Part shown: positions 28,188 to 37,028 of the stretch, one piece after another
Layout of the letters: the number at the start of each line of letters is the position of its first letter
How positions within the stretch are numbered: the stretch's first letter is position 1
DNA from: a virus
Strand: one strand, 5' to 3'
Length of the DNA stretch: 46,028 nucleotides
IMG/VR virus record: IMGVR_UViG_3300041409_000292
Location: 1 to 46,028 of that record
Translations under genes and position numbers: made by a program
The notes under the pieces: model-generated
Seen by the model: the letters and a program-made list of their open reading frames with translations, nothing else
The model's database searches: none
What the model was told of the DNA's origin: nothing

Positions 28188-30572
28188 GTGGCGAAACACG
28201 CGATCGACGACCTGGCGGTGATCATCTCCGCGAGCACGGAACAGCTCGCCGGGGACTTGCGCGCCGCCGCCCGCATGTTCGCCGACTTCCAGAAGGACGT
28301 GGCGAAGGCGAACGGCTCGGTCGCGTCGCAGAAGATGGAGTTCGCCGGGTTGAAGGCGATGACGGCGGGGATCAAGGGCGTGACCGCGCACGCCAAAGAC
28401 GCCGCGCTGTCCGTCGCCGGGATCGCCGCCAAGACCGCCGTCGCGACCGCCACGTTCGGCGCGATGCAGGCCGCCGGGATGGGGATCGGGGCGTCTTTCC
28501 AGCAGGCCAAAGACTCGGTCAACATGGCCGCCGACCTGGAGCAGACGACGCTGGCCTTCGAGGTCATGCTGAAGTCCGCCGACGGCGCGAAGAAGATGCT
28601 CGGCGAGATCCGCCAGTTCGCCGCCACCACGCCGTTCAACTCGAAGGAACTGACCGAGTCGGCCCGGATGCTCGTCGCCTACGGCACGACCGCCGACCAG
28701 GTCATCCCGACGCTGCGGATGTTGGGCGACGTGTCCGCCGGGATGGGCAAGGACTTGCCGATCCGCGACCTGACGTACCTCTACGGCACCCTGCAGGCGC
28801 AGGGCCGGGCGTACACGAAGGACATCAACCAGTTCACGAACCGCGGCGTGGACGTCCTGCCGAACTTGTCGAAGGAACTGAACGTCACGACCGCCGAAGT
28901 GATGAAGTTGGTGGAGGAAGGCCGGGTCGGGTTCCCCGAAGTGGTCAAGGCGTTCAAGGCGATGACGGCCGAGGGCGGGCGGTTCCACGACATGACGAAG
29001 CGGCAGAGCCAGACCTTCGCCGGCCTGCGCGAGAGCGCCTTCGACGCGCTCGATTTGATCAAGACCAAGTTCGGGCAGGTGGTGATCGAGGAGTTCGGCC
29101 TCAAGGACGCGGCGCGGGACTTCGACAAGTTCGCCAAAGACGTGATCGCCAACGTGGACCGCGTCCGGCCGGCGGTCCGGCTCGTCGGCGACGCGGTCAA
29201 GGGGATCGTCCAGATCAGCTACGAGCTCGGCCGCGCCGGGACCGAGTCGCTCGGCCTGTGGGTGGAGCAGGCGCGGGCCGCGTTCCCGGAGTTGGGCCGC
29301 GCCGCCGACTCGTTCCGCGAGGTGATTTCCGGACTGCAGAACTTCAAGTTCGACAACCGGGCGGTCACCCGGTTCGCGATCGACGCCGGGCGGCTGGTGC
29401 TCGAAACCGCGGCCGTGGCGATCGACGCGACGAAGGGGTTCGCCGAGAAGTTCCACGAGAACTGGGTGAAGCCCATCGTGGGCGGGATCAAGGACATCAA
29501 GGCCGCGCTCGACACAGTCGGGGCCGGGTGGAAGATCATCGGGAACGCGGCCACGCCGAACCAGGGGCAGGTCGCCGACCCGTTCGGCCCGCCCGTTCCC
29601 GGCGAGAAGCCGGAGGCGATCCTGGCCCGGTACAAGCTCATCCGCGACCAGATGGAGATGTTCCGGAAGCGGGCGGCCGACTCCGGCGGGGCCGACCAGG
29701 ACGCGATCCACGGCGTTCTCAACATGCGGCACCGCTCGATGAACTTCCTGAAGCCGTTCGGCGACTCGTGGGGCGAGCAGAACGCCGCCCACGCCGCGCT
29801 CGCGGCCGGCAAGGTGCCGGAGCTGAAGGGCGCTCAGGCCGACACCGCCGACTGGCTGCGGGGAATAAAGAACACCCTCGACGGCTTCGAGTCGGCCGCG
29901 CTCAAGCGGCTCGAGGAGCGCGAGGCGGACGCCTACCACGCCGAAGTCGTGGCGAACAGCGCGGCCCTGGAGAAGAGTTTTCAGGCGGAAATGGCCGCGG
30001 CGGACGCCGGGCGCAAGGCCGCCGAGGTGCTCCGCGGGGCGCTCGACCCGGCGGCCGGGGCGGTGACGGCCCTCGGCGTCGCGGCGGCGCACCTCGACGA
30101 GAGTTTCGGGGGGCTGGCGTCGAACTTCTGGCGCAGCGCGGTCAGCGACCTGCGCGGCCAGATCAGGGGCGAAGTGCGCGTCCCCGGCGGGCCGAGTACG
30201 CAGTTGTTGGAGTTCGTCAACACCGCGAAAGACGACTTCGACCCGATGCGCAAACTCCAGCAGGACAAGAAGCTGCTCGACCAGGCCGCGCAGTTCAACC
30301 TGCTCGGCCGCGACCAGATCGACGCGGCGTGGACGCGGAAGGTGCGGGCCGCGGCGGGCCACCTCGGGGTCGGCGGGCCGCCGCAGCTGGCCGACGCGGT
30401 CTCGGTCGGCAGCGCCGAGGACGCGCGGCTCCTCGCCCGCCACCAGGTCGGCGGCGGGCCGGTGAAGACCGAGGACTTGCTCCAGCAGCTGCTGGAAGTG
30501 GCGAAGCAACAGCTACGCATGGACGCGAACGCGAACCGGCACGGCGTGAGGATCTTGGGCATCGAGTTCTAA
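28188..30572 (+). CDS. Tape measure protein
   Basis: A 794-residue protein from a GTG at 28188. The N-terminal helices are followed by a hydrophobic Ala/Gly-rich section (about 72-104). The tape measure domain (about 105-300) has LEQTTLAFEVMLKSADGAKK, FAATTPFNSKELTESARML and VDVLPNLSKELNVTTAEV, close to TIGR02675. The rest is long helices. At about 0.15 nm per residue the tail would be about 120 nm. It is threaded through the tube and ejected with DNA. Confidence 0.92.
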   Translation: MAKHAIDDLAVIISASTEQLAGDLRAAARMFADFQKDVAKANGSVASQKMEFAGLKAMTAGIKGVTAHAKDAALSVAGIAAKTAVATATFGAMQAAGMGIGASFQQAKDSVNMAADLEQTTLAFEVMLKSADGAKKMLGEIRQFAATTPFNSKELTESARMLVAYGTTADQVIPTLRMLGDVSAGMGKDLPIRDLTYLYGTLQAQGRAYTKDINQFTNRGVDVLPNLSKELNVTTAEVMKLVEEGRVGFPEVVKAFKAMTAEGGRFHDMTKRQSQTFAGLRESAFDALDLIKTKFGQVVIEEFGLKDAARDFDKFAKDVIANVDRVRPAVRLVGDAVKGIVQISYELGRAGTESLGLWVEQARAAFPELGRAADSFREVISGLQNFKFDNRAVTRFAIDAGRLVLETAAVAIDATKGFAEKFHENWVKPIVGGIKDIKAALDTVGAGWKIIGNAATPNQGQVADPFGPPVPGEKPEAILARYKLIRDQMEMFRKRAADSGGADQDAIHGVLNMRHRSMNFLKPFGDSWGEQNAAHAALAAGKVPELKGAQADTADWLRGIKNTLDGFESAALKRLEEREADAYHAEVVANSAALEKSFQAEMAAADAGRKAAEVLRGALDPAAGAVTALGVAAAHLDESFGGLASNFWRSAVSDLRGQIRGEVRVPGGPSTQLLEFVNTAKDDFDPMRKLQQDKKLLDQAAQFNLLGRDQIDAAWTRKVRAAAGHLGVGGPPQLADAVSVGSAEDARLLARHQVGGGPVKTEDLLQQLLEVAKQQLRMDANANRHGVRILGIEF

Positions 30573-30588
30573 CGGGTGGAGGGCGGTT

Positions 30589-31470
30589 GTGGGCGTAGTC
30601 CACTTCAAAGAGGTCACCGGCCGCAGCGCGTCGGAAGATCAGGACACGAACCGCGAGTACACGCGGACGTTCCAGGTGCTCACCAACGACCCGCTCGACG
30701 GGGCCGACCAGGTCCGCGCATACCCGGAAGTCCCCGTCCGCGGGCAAGCTTACAGCTACACCGACGCGACCGGAACGCTGCGATTCGACCTGAAAAGCGT
30801 GTGCGTGTCGGTGCGGGTGACGCAGGACGACGGGGACAATTTCGTCAACTGGACCGTCGTCGCCGAATACCGCGGTCTCGACGATCCCGTGTCTCAGCCG
30901 GCGGAAGTCGAGTGGGACGCCGTCCCTTACCAGGTCTCGGTTCTGGAGGACACCAACGGCAAGAAGGTCGTGAACGCCGCGGGCGACCCGTTCGAGAGTG
31001 GGTTGACGGTGGACGGGGACCGATTCACGGCGACCATCGTCAAGAACGTCGTCGCCGGGGACTGGGACCCGATCGAGATGGAGAAGTACCAGAACACGCT
31101 CAACAAGTACGCGTTCTTAACGGTCCGCCACCCGCCCGGCTTTCTCGCCAGGACGTGCAAGCTGAAGCTCACCGCGAAATTGGTGTGGTACCCGGACCGC
31201 ACGAACTTCTACTGGCGCAGGACGGCGAAGATCGAATACCGCGCGGACGGGTGGACGGCGCGACTCCGAAACGCGGGCTACCGGGCGAAGGTCGTCGGCG
31301 CACTCTTCGGCGGCGCGGCGGTCGGGATCATCGACTCGAACGGCACCCGCCCGACGACGCCCCAACTTCTCGACGCGAGTGGCTTCCGTCTACTCAGCGG
31401 GACGCCGACGACGTGCGACTTCGAGCCGTACCGCGAGAAGGATTGGGGTCCGCTGAACCTGGGATACTGA
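30589..31470 (+). CDS. Probable distal tail protein
   Basis: A 293-residue protein from a GTG at 30589, 17 bases after the tape measure gene. It is beta-rich with an aspartate-rich N-terminus (KEVTGRSASEDQDTNREYTR) and repeated Trp/Tyr strands. By position it would be a distal tail or tail-tip protein, but no Dit or Tal signature is plain. Similar N-termini appear in tail proteins of uncertain role. Confidence 0.6.
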   Translation: MGVVHFKEVTGRSASEDQDTNREYTRTFQVLTNDPLDGADQVRAYPEVPVRGQAYSYTDATGTLRFDLKSVCVSVRVTQDDGDNFVNWTVVAEYRGLDDPVSQPAEVEWDAVPYQVSVLEDTNGKKVVNAAGDPFESGLTVDGDRFTATIVKNVVAGDWDPIEMEKYQNTLNKYAFLTVRHPPGFLARTCKLKLTAKLVWYPDRTNFYWRRTAKIEYRADGWTARLRNAGYRAKVVGALFGGAAVGIIDSNGTRPTTPQLLDASGFRLLSGTPTTCDFEPYREKDWGPLNLGY

Positions 31471-31478
31471 GGCCGATT

Positions 31479-33125
31479 GTGACCGAGAACGTTTACGCAT
31501 TGGACGAAGGGCCGGCCGCCGAATTGGTCGGCGCGGTGCGGCGCGTCCGGCGGGAGACGCGGGAAGGGTACAACCTCACCCCGCTCGACGGCTTCGCGTA
31601 CCGCGCCGCGGACAACACCGGCGTCACGGTCGAAGTCACCGGCGCTCTGGGGACCAGTGGGGCCGGGAACGGCCTTCACGCCGGCCTCTTGCGGTTCAGC
31701 GACACGGCCGCGAGCCCGCCGACGTGGAACGACGTGACCGACGGCGTGGTGTGGGTACTCCCCGCGCCGACCGCGACGCACGCGGTGGGCGAGGTGATCG
31801 GCAACGCGCGGCTCACCGGCGTGGCGTCCGACGGCCGCCCCATCTTCACCGGCGGCGGGGGCGCGGGGGCGGCGGTACTCGTCGTGGTGACGGGGTACGA
31901 CGCCGGCACGCGCTACCACACGGTGCGGCGCAAGACGTGGCTGGGCACGCCCGGCGACGTGGCGGATTACGCCCCGACGACGACCTACACGACCTGCCGC
32001 GCGTCGGCCCGGTCCGTCGTCGTCACCTCGCCGACCCGCCCGGAGCCGGAAGGGGCGTTCAACTACCGGATCCCGGACGGCACACTCTGTTACATGACCG
32101 CGATCCCGGACAAGAACGGGGACTACTGGATCGAGCCGACGGGGGACTACGCGACCGCCACCACGCCGGGCCTGCTCTCGACCTACGACCAGGTCAAGAG
32201 CGGCAACCTGCAGATCGTCCGCGGGGTGGCGACCGCATCCGACCCGTGCTCGCTCATCGTCGGAAAATCGACCGAGACGGCCCACTCGCGCGTCGCCGTC
32301 AGGAATTCGGGCGGGAGTTCCCGCATCGAGGTCGGCGGCTCGCTCGCGAACCCGGCGTGGACCATCACCACCGAGGGCGACTCCGTCAACGGCGTGCCCT
32401 TCCCCGGCCCGACGATCAAGACCGAGGGCGCGAACGGGCACCTGCGGATCGAGAGCACGGTGTACGGGCTGGGGGTGAGTTTTTACGCGCACACGGACGG
32501 CGCGACGGGAATCTACGGCAGCCCCGACGGGACGATGTTCGCCGGCGTGGGCGCGACCGGCCCGCTGGCGGGCGGCCTCGAAGCGCTCGTGCTGCAGGCG
32601 AACAGGGGCTACCCCCAACCCCCGCCGCCCCCGAACACGAGCCCCACGCCCTGCTACGCGGTCCGCGACCCGGCCGGCTGGTTCGTCCGCAGCGGCATCT
32701 GGGGCGACCGCACCATCAACGACCGCCTCGGCGGCACGCACCAAGTCGAGATCAGCGGCGGGATCGTAACGCGCTGGGTCGCGCCCGGCGGCGGGCCGGT
32801 GGCCGTCAACGGCGCGCCCCAGACGCTCGAAGCGGGAAAGACCTACTACGCCGACGGCGCGGCCGAGGAGCAGTTCTACCTCTCGCCGCTCGCCCGCGCC
32901 GGCGACCAGTTCCGCGTGGTCGGCCGCGGCACGGGCGGCTGGAAGATCAACCAGCGCGCCGGGCAGACGATCCGCACCGCGGCGGGGTTTTCGACCACCG
33001 CGACCACGACCGGCGCGGCCGGCAACCTGAACGCGAACCAGTGGGCCGCGGTCTCGATCGAGTGCGTCAACGACGGCACCGACTTCATCCTCCTGGCCGA
33101 CAACGGGAACCTTACCTGGGTGTGA
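31479..33125 (+). CDS. Tail tip/receptor-binding protein candidate
   Basis: A 548-residue protein. GTG 31479 is used because the frame upstream overlaps the previous gene. It is beta-rich, with a Pro-rich break near residue 380 (PQPPPPPNTSPTPC). Its C-terminal about 60 residues (NQRAGQTIRTAAGFSTT, then WAAVSIECVNDGTDFILL) resemble a C-terminal domain seen on tail and surface proteins. It is probably part of the host-contact complex. Confidence 0.62.
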   Translation: MTENVYALDEGPAAELVGAVRRVRRETREGYNLTPLDGFAYRAADNTGVTVEVTGALGTSGAGNGLHAGLLRFSDTAASPPTWNDVTDGVVWVLPAPTATHAVGEVIGNARLTGVASDGRPIFTGGGGAGAAVLVVVTGYDAGTRYHTVRRKTWLGTPGDVADYAPTTTYTTCRASARSVVVTSPTRPEPEGAFNYRIPDGTLCYMTAIPDKNGDYWIEPTGDYATATTPGLLSTYDQVKSGNLQIVRGVATASDPCSLIVGKSTETAHSRVAVRNSGGSSRIEVGGSLANPAWTITTEGDSVNGVPFPGPTIKTEGANGHLRIESTVYGLGVSFYAHTDGATGIYGSPDGTMFAGVGATGPLAGGLEALVLQANRGYPQPPPPPNTSPTPCYAVRDPAGWFVRSGIWGDRTINDRLGGTHQVEISGGIVTRWVAPGGGPVAVNGAPQTLEAGKTYYADGAAEEQFYLSPLARAGDQFRVVGRGTGGWKINQRAGQTIRTAAGFSTTATTTGAAGNLNANQWAAVSIECVNDGTDFILLADNGNLTWV

Positions 33126-33126
33126 C

Positions 33127-33726
33127 ATGATTACGATGACGGCGGCCAGAGGGAACATGATCGGCCTGGTGGACGTGACCGCGGGCACGCCGTGGTTCGC
33201 CCTCGTCCCCGGCCTCGCGAACTACACCGCCCGCCTCATGGCGCTGGAGGTGGACAACGGGGCGACGGAAAACGGGCTGTTCCTGATGCGCCCGCTCGCC
33301 TCGAAGACGATCTTGACGGCCCAGGTCGCCACCGACACGACCTTGATCCTCGACGGCAACCCGTCCCCGAGCGGGGACACGATCGCGTCGGGGGACCAGG
33401 TCGTTTACCTCGCGTCTGATGGGACGTACCGCCGGGTCACGGTCTCGTCGTGGAACGGATCGTCCCTGACCCTCACCGTGTCGGCCCTGCCCGCGGCGGT
33501 CGCGGCCGACTCGCCGATGTGGAACTTCGGCGTCCACACCGACACCGAGCCGAACACGTCCCTGCCGTTCCCGAAGCTCCACACCCCGGCGAGCGACGTC
33601 ACGCCGTACCCGCTCGAGTGCGGGTTCGCGGGGTGGGCGGCGGGGCAACCGCTGGCGATCTACTGCCCGAACGCGACCAACAAAACGAAGCTGAACAACG
33701 CCCAGTACGCCCACACCGCGGCGTGA
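33127..33726 (+). CDS. Hypothetical tail-region protein
   Basis: A 199-residue protein starting 1 base after the preceding stop, beta-rich and Thr/Ser/Ala-rich. It has ATDTTLILDGNPSPSGDTIA and VTVSSWNGSSLTLTVS stretches like a beta-sandwich. It is the last gene of the tail group before the secreted peptidase. It may be an accessory fibre or tip protein. Confidence 0.6.
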   Translation: MITMTAARGNMIGLVDVTAGTPWFALVPGLANYTARLMALEVDNGATENGLFLMRPLASKTILTAQVATDTTLILDGNPSPSGDTIASGDQVVYLASDGTYRRVTVSSWNGSSLTLTVSALPAAVAADSPMWNFGVHTDTEPNTSLPFPKLHTPASDVTPYPLECGFAGWAAGQPLAIYCPNATNKTKLNNAQYAHTAA

Positions 33727-33787
33727 TTCGGTGCCGCGCGATGTGACCCGACAGTTTGTTTCTCCGCAACCCGAAAGGACGAACGAT

Positions 33788-35251
33788 ATGCGACTGCGAC
33801 TCTTGTGCCTCACCCTCCTGGCCTACTGCTCGGCGGCCCTCGCGGCCGACACCGCGCCGCCCCCGCGGCCGGTCGTTCCGCCCGGCGAAGTGCCGGCGGT
33901 GATGATCCCGGACGACCGCGCCCCCGCCGAGGCGTTCCGCGTCGTGAAGTTGGGCGCGGTGACGCGGGCCGCGAACATGGTGTCCGTCAGCATCCCCGAC
34001 GACGGGGCGATCCGCGCACTCAAGGCGCAGGGGATCGACGTCGATCCGGCGAACCCGCCGCTGCGCAAAGTGTACCTGGGCGCGGTGTACAACCCGAACC
34101 CGCCGAAAGCGGTCCAACTCGCCGACTTCATGCAGCCGGTTCGCGGCCCGCCGGCCGCCGTGGACTACTCGCCGAAGGCGCTGGAATCCATCCGGCGCAT
34201 GTACGTCAACGACCAGTTGGGGTGTTGTGTGATTTCGAGTCTCTACCACGGCCTCGGCGTGGTGTCCGGGAACCACGGGCCGACGTGCCTGGTCGTGCCT
34301 GATTCGGTCGTCCGCGACGTGTACCGCCGGTGGGCCTACGTTCCGGGGCAGGACACCGGGTGTATCATCTCCGACGTGCTGGACCGCCAGCGCGACACCG
34401 GCGTGCCGCTCGCCGACGGGTCGATCGCCAAGACCGACGGGTACGTGGTCGTGGACAACACGCAGAAGGAACTGGTGAAGGCGTGGGTTCACGTCTTCGG
34501 CGGCGGGCCGATCGGGATCAACCTGCCGCAGGCGTGGACGGCCGGCGGCGACGGCTCGACGTGGGACGTGCCGACCGGCCGCGGGGCGTCGGTCGTGGGC
34601 GGGCACGACGTGCGGGTGGTCGGGTACACCGACCGCGGCGTGATTATCTCGACGTGGGCCGGGCTGCGGACGATCACGTGGGCCGCGTTCTTGAAGAAGC
34701 CGCGGAACCAATCGGATTGGGGCGTGACGGAGTGCTACGCCGTCCTTCACCCGCAGTGGTACGCCGCGGACAACCTGGCACCGAACGGCGTGGACGTGGT
34801 CGGGCTGCGGAAGGCGCTGGCGACGCGGAACCCGAACGTGGACCCGATCACCCCTCCCCCGCCGCCCCCGCCGCCGGGCGGGTTCACCGGCGACGTGGGC
34901 GTGGTCGTGACGTTCGACAAGGGCAAGCCGACCGGCGTGAAGTTGGCCCCGGCTCAGCCGGTCGCACCGACGGACAAGATCAAGGTCCGACTCGCCGACG
35001 GGACCGAAATCGAGATCGACCGCGCGGTGTGGGACGCGGCCCCGCTCGCCGGGCAGCTGCGGCCGACGCCGGTTCCCGCGCCGCCGGCGGTCGCGGTGTC
35101 GCTGTACGACGTCGGGTTCGGGGTAATGCTCCCGGCGCACTTCCAGCGGGACGGGTACGGCCCGGAGATCAACGGGTGGATCCGGGATTACGAGCGGTCG
35201 CGGTATGTGCCGCAGAATTGTCCGGGCGGTGTCTGTCCGCCGCGCCGGTGA
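33788..35251 (+). CDS. Secreted C39/papain-like cysteine peptidase
   Basis: A 487-residue protein. ATG 33788 has AAAGGA 8 bases upstream and begins a signal peptide (MRLRLLCLTLLAYCSAALAA, cleavage expected after an Ala near 19-20). NDQLGCC at 141-147 supplies oxyanion Gln143 and nucleophile Cys147. GGHDVRVVGY (271-280) supplies His273, and STWAG (288-292) follows as in the family. A run of eight Pro near residue 355 separates a C-terminal domain of about 120 residues. Related phage proteins have the NDQxGxC pattern. In the lysis position it may cleave envelope peptide bonds or proteins; that is inference. Confidence 0.72.
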   Translation: MRLRLLCLTLLAYCSAALAADTAPPPRPVVPPGEVPAVMIPDDRAPAEAFRVVKLGAVTRAANMVSVSIPDDGAIRALKAQGIDVDPANPPLRKVYLGAVYNPNPPKAVQLADFMQPVRGPPAAVDYSPKALESIRRMYVNDQLGCCVISSLYHGLGVVSGNHGPTCLVVPDSVVRDVYRRWAYVPGQDTGCIISDVLDRQRDTGVPLADGSIAKTDGYVVVDNTQKELVKAWVHVFGGGPIGINLPQAWTAGGDGSTWDVPTGRGASVVGGHDVRVVGYTDRGVIISTWAGLRTITWAAFLKKPRNQSDWGVTECYAVLHPQWYAADNLAPNGVDVVGLRKALATRNPNVDPITPPPPPPPPGGFTGDVGVVVTFDKGKPTGVKLAPAQPVAPTDKIKVRLADGTEIEIDRAVWDAAPLAGQLRPTPVPAPPAVAVSLYDVGFGVMLPAHFQRDGYGPEINGWIRDYERSRYVPQNCPGGVCPPRR

Positions 35252-35349
35252 GACACCCGGCCGGGGTAGGTAGTCCGACACGTCCCCCCACCGGCGGCCT
35301 TCCCCCGAGGCGTCGCCGCCCCCGTCCCGCCCGCTCGGGCAATCGCTCG

Positions 35350-35374
35350 CCCCGCCTTCTGGCGGGGTTCTTTC
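35350..35374. terminator. Intrinsic terminator between convergent genes
   Basis: CCCCGCC (35350-35356) pairs with GGCGGGG (35361-35367) around TTCT, followed by TTCTTTC. It ends the rightward late transcript. The minus-strand operon meets it head-on. Confidence 0.7.
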
Positions 35375-35410
35375 GTTGGCGGTTCGGGGTGCGGTCGGGG
35401 GTGGGGTGAG

Positions 35411-35611
35411 TTACCAGCGGTAGTGCAGGCCGTTCGACGCGACGTAGTCGTCGCACTCGTCCTTGCCGCCGTCGAGGATTTCGCACTCGATCTCCTCGCG
35501 GATCGTGCCCGGCAGGTCGTCGGCCGACACGTCCACCCAGCAGTGCCCGACGCCGCTCTTGTCGAGTTGCACTTGGCTGCCGCACACCAGGGTCGTTTCG
35601 TCGTTCTTCAT
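35411..35611 (-). CDS. Small acidic hypothetical protein
   Basis: A 66-residue protein, Asp/Glu-rich (REEIECEILDGGKDECDDY). The start is behind a GGAG at good spacing and lies within a leader repeated before its neighbours. It is the last gene of a three-gene minus-strand operon from the promoter at 36173-36200. Small acidic proteins in such positions are often anti-defence or regulatory, but no family is recognised. Confidence 0.65.
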   Translation of the reverse strand: MKNDETTLVCGSQVQLDKSGVGHCWVDVSADDLPGTIREEIECEILDGGKDECDDYVASNGLHYRW

Positions 35612-35644
35612 CGTCGTCTCCAGTTCGGTCGGGGGTGGGGCGGG

Positions 35645-35872
35645 TTACTCTCGCGGCGTAACAACGGCCCGCGCCACCTGAACCACCCGGCCCTCGCGGA
35701 GTCGGGTGAGCAGGTCCGTCGCCCGCTCGACCAGTTCGGGACTCGGCTCGCGGACGGTATTCCCGCCCGCCGCCAACATCACGCACTGGTCGAGCGTCAG
35801 CGGGCCTTCGAGGGGGAAGGTGTGGCCGGGAATGTCGATCGAGGCCGTGTAGCGGGTGAAAGTCGTCGTCAT
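35645..35872 (-). CDS. Small hypothetical protein
   Basis: A 75-residue protein from the ATG at 35872, which is preceded by CCGGAGACCGAG. The longer frame up to 36064 lies inside the next gene and is rejected. It has a beta start (TTTFTRYTASIDIPGHTFPL) and helical end (LVERATDLLTRLREGR). It is the second gene of the minus-strand operon. Confidence 0.65.
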   Translation of the reverse strand: MTTTFTRYTASIDIPGHTFPLEGPLTLDQCVMLAAGGNTVREPSPELVERATDLLTRLREGRVVQVARAVVTPRE

Positions 35873-35907
35873 CTCGGTCTCCGGTTCGGGGTCGGTCGGG
35901 GGTGGGG

Positions 35908-36129
35908 CTAGTTGGCCGCTCGCTCGAAGTACAGTCCGCTTGCGCTCGACTTGCGGGCGAACCCGTGCCCGCGGAGTTCCGCGGCGATCGCCCCGGCGTC
36001 GGCGGCGAACACCCCCGTGACCCGCCAGTCGCGGGCCGCGCGGTCGTAGGTCACGGTGCCGCACCGCTGCCCGGTGGCCGCGGCGATCGCGTCGAGGATG
36101 ATTTGCTTCGGGGTCTTGGTCGTCGTCAT
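35908..36129 (-). CDS. Small hypothetical protein
   Basis: A 73-residue protein from the ATG at 36129 after CCGGAGACCTGAG. It begins MTTTKTPKQIILDAIAAATG and has mixed helices and strands with CGTVTYDRAARDW. It is the first gene of the operon, 44 bases from the -10 box. The leader and first residues (MTTT) echo those of the gene at 35872, suggesting duplication of the leader. Confidence 0.65.
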   Translation of the reverse strand: MTTTKTPKQIILDAIAAATGQRCGTVTYDRAARDWRVTGVFAADAGAIAAELRGHGFARKSSASGLYFERAAN

Positions 36130-36172
36130 CTCAGGTCTCCGGTTCGGGGGTCGGTCGCGTCTCAACACTGGT

Positions 36173-36200
36173 ATAATACGACGGATCGTAGTAGTGTCAA
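36173..36200 (-). promoter_or_regulatory. Sigma70-type promoter, minus strand
   Basis: Read on the minus strand, TTGACA (36195-36200) and TATTAT (36173-36178) are 16 bases apart, close to consensus. It drives the operon 36129 to 35411. The opposite strand also holds a TATAAT (36172-36177) but without a matching -35. Confidence 0.75.
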
Positions 36201-36255
36201 TCGCAGTGCTACGGATTTTCGTAAGTCGTGCAAAACGCCTGGAAAAACGCGGGGT

Positions 36256-36480
36256 TTACGGCCGGAACCCCCGCTCGTGCAGCCACGCGAAATCCCGCCC
36301 CAGCCCCCGCAGGATCGCCCGGAGCGTCCGCACGCTCGGCTCCCGGCCGGCCTGGGTGATCTCCCGCAGGGTGGTGTGCGCGATCCCCGCGCGGGCGGCG
36401 AGGGCGTAGTCGGTCAGGCCGAGCGTGTCCCGCTCGGCGGTCAGGATCGTCTGCAGGTCGGGTGCGGCTATCTTCGGCAC
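36256..36480 (-). CDS. XRE-like repressor candidate
   Basis: A 74-residue protein from a GTG at 36480 with GGAG upstream. LTDYALAARAGIAHTTLREI is a helix-turn-helix (two-helix DNA-binding unit with a Thr-rich recognition helix), and the C-terminus (LRGLGRDFAWLHERGF) is helical. It is compact like Cro/C1-type repressors. Its start overlaps the end of the upstream RHH gene by 13 bases, so they share a message. It could bind one of the operator sets at 37.9 or 39.4 kb. Confidence 0.8.
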   Translation of the reverse strand: MPKIAAPDLQTILTAERDTLGLTDYALAARAGIAHTTLREITQAGREPSVRTLRAILRGLGRDFAWLHERGFRP

Positions 36481-36980
36481 GGGTCGGCTCCGGTGGGGGT
36501 CATGAATACTTCCGGGTGCCACCACTCCCCGCCGCCGACCCCGGAATCGGGATGCCGCCAGAAGTGGCGCAGCGCCGCGAACAGGGCGTACCCGCGGGCC
36601 AAGTCCCACAGGCGGATTTTCTCGGCCAGCTTGCGGCAGGCGGCCCTCTCCTTCCGGTGCTCGGGGAGGACGCAGGCCCGGCCCTCCCACTGCCCCTCCA
36701 GCTCGTGGGCGAGCCGGGCGGACCAGCACACCGGCCCGTCCGCGGGGCCGACGCCTTCCGGCCACGGGTCGGGGTCGTTCAGGTGGGCGAGCGCGGCCCA
36801 CTCGGCGGGCTTGAGGGCGCGGGCGTTCTCGCCCGCGGCGTGCTCGACCGCGACCCGCCAGTATTGCACCGACTCTTTCACGGCGGTCGTGTTGTTGCCG
36901 CCGTTGCTGGCGGCGAGCGCGTTCAGGTCCGCCAGCACGTCGGCGGGCAGGCGGAATTTGAAGTACGGCGTCTCGGCCAC
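36468..36980 (-). CDS. Protein with N-terminal ribbon-helix-helix-like segment
   Basis: A 170-residue protein from the GTG at 36980 with GGAG 7 bases before it. Residues 5-45 (FKFRLPADVLADLNALAAS, then AVKESVQYWRVAVE) look like a ribbon-helix-helix DNA-binding unit. The remainder is Trp/Arg-rich and helical and not recognised. A 24-bp perfect palindrome lies in its 5' leader. It may be an autoregulator. Confidence 0.62.
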   Translation of the reverse strand: MAETPYFKFRLPADVLADLNALAASNGGNNTTAVKESVQYWRVAVEHAAGENARALKPAEWAALAHLNDPDPWPEGVGPADGPVCWSARLAHELEGQWEGRACVLPEHRKERAACRKLAEKIRLWDLARGYALFAALRHFWRHPDSGVGGGEWWHPEVFMTPTGADPCRR

Positions 36981-36997
36981 GGGTAGGCTCCAAAGGA

Positions 36998-37021
36998 GCC
37001 CCCGGCCGATCGGCCGGGGGC
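36998..37021. repeat. Perfect 24-bp palindrome
   Basis: GCCCCCGGCCGA is followed directly by its reverse complement. It lies in the 48-base gap between the minus-strand genes ending at 37029 and starting at 36980. It may terminate the upstream gene or be an operator for the RHH protein. No T-run is seen. Confidence 0.6.
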
Positions 37022-37028
37022 GGTGTAA

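Noticed and set aside
28137-30509. 790-residue open frame on the minus strand opposite the tape measure gene
   Set aside because: It is a shadow frame: GC-rich coding DNA leaves long opposite-strand frames, its composition is Arg/His/Leu-rich, and the plus-strand frame has clear tape measure motifs.
31278-33188. 636-residue open frame on the minus strand, and similar long ones opposite terL, the capsid and the portal genes
   Set aside because: All are Arg/Pro/Ala-rich, lack ribosome sites and mirror well-supported structural genes.
36172-36177. TATAAT on the plus strand as a rightward promoter
   Set aside because: No acceptable -35 box lies 15-19 bases upstream, and there is no plus-strand gene downstream; the minus-strand reading is better.
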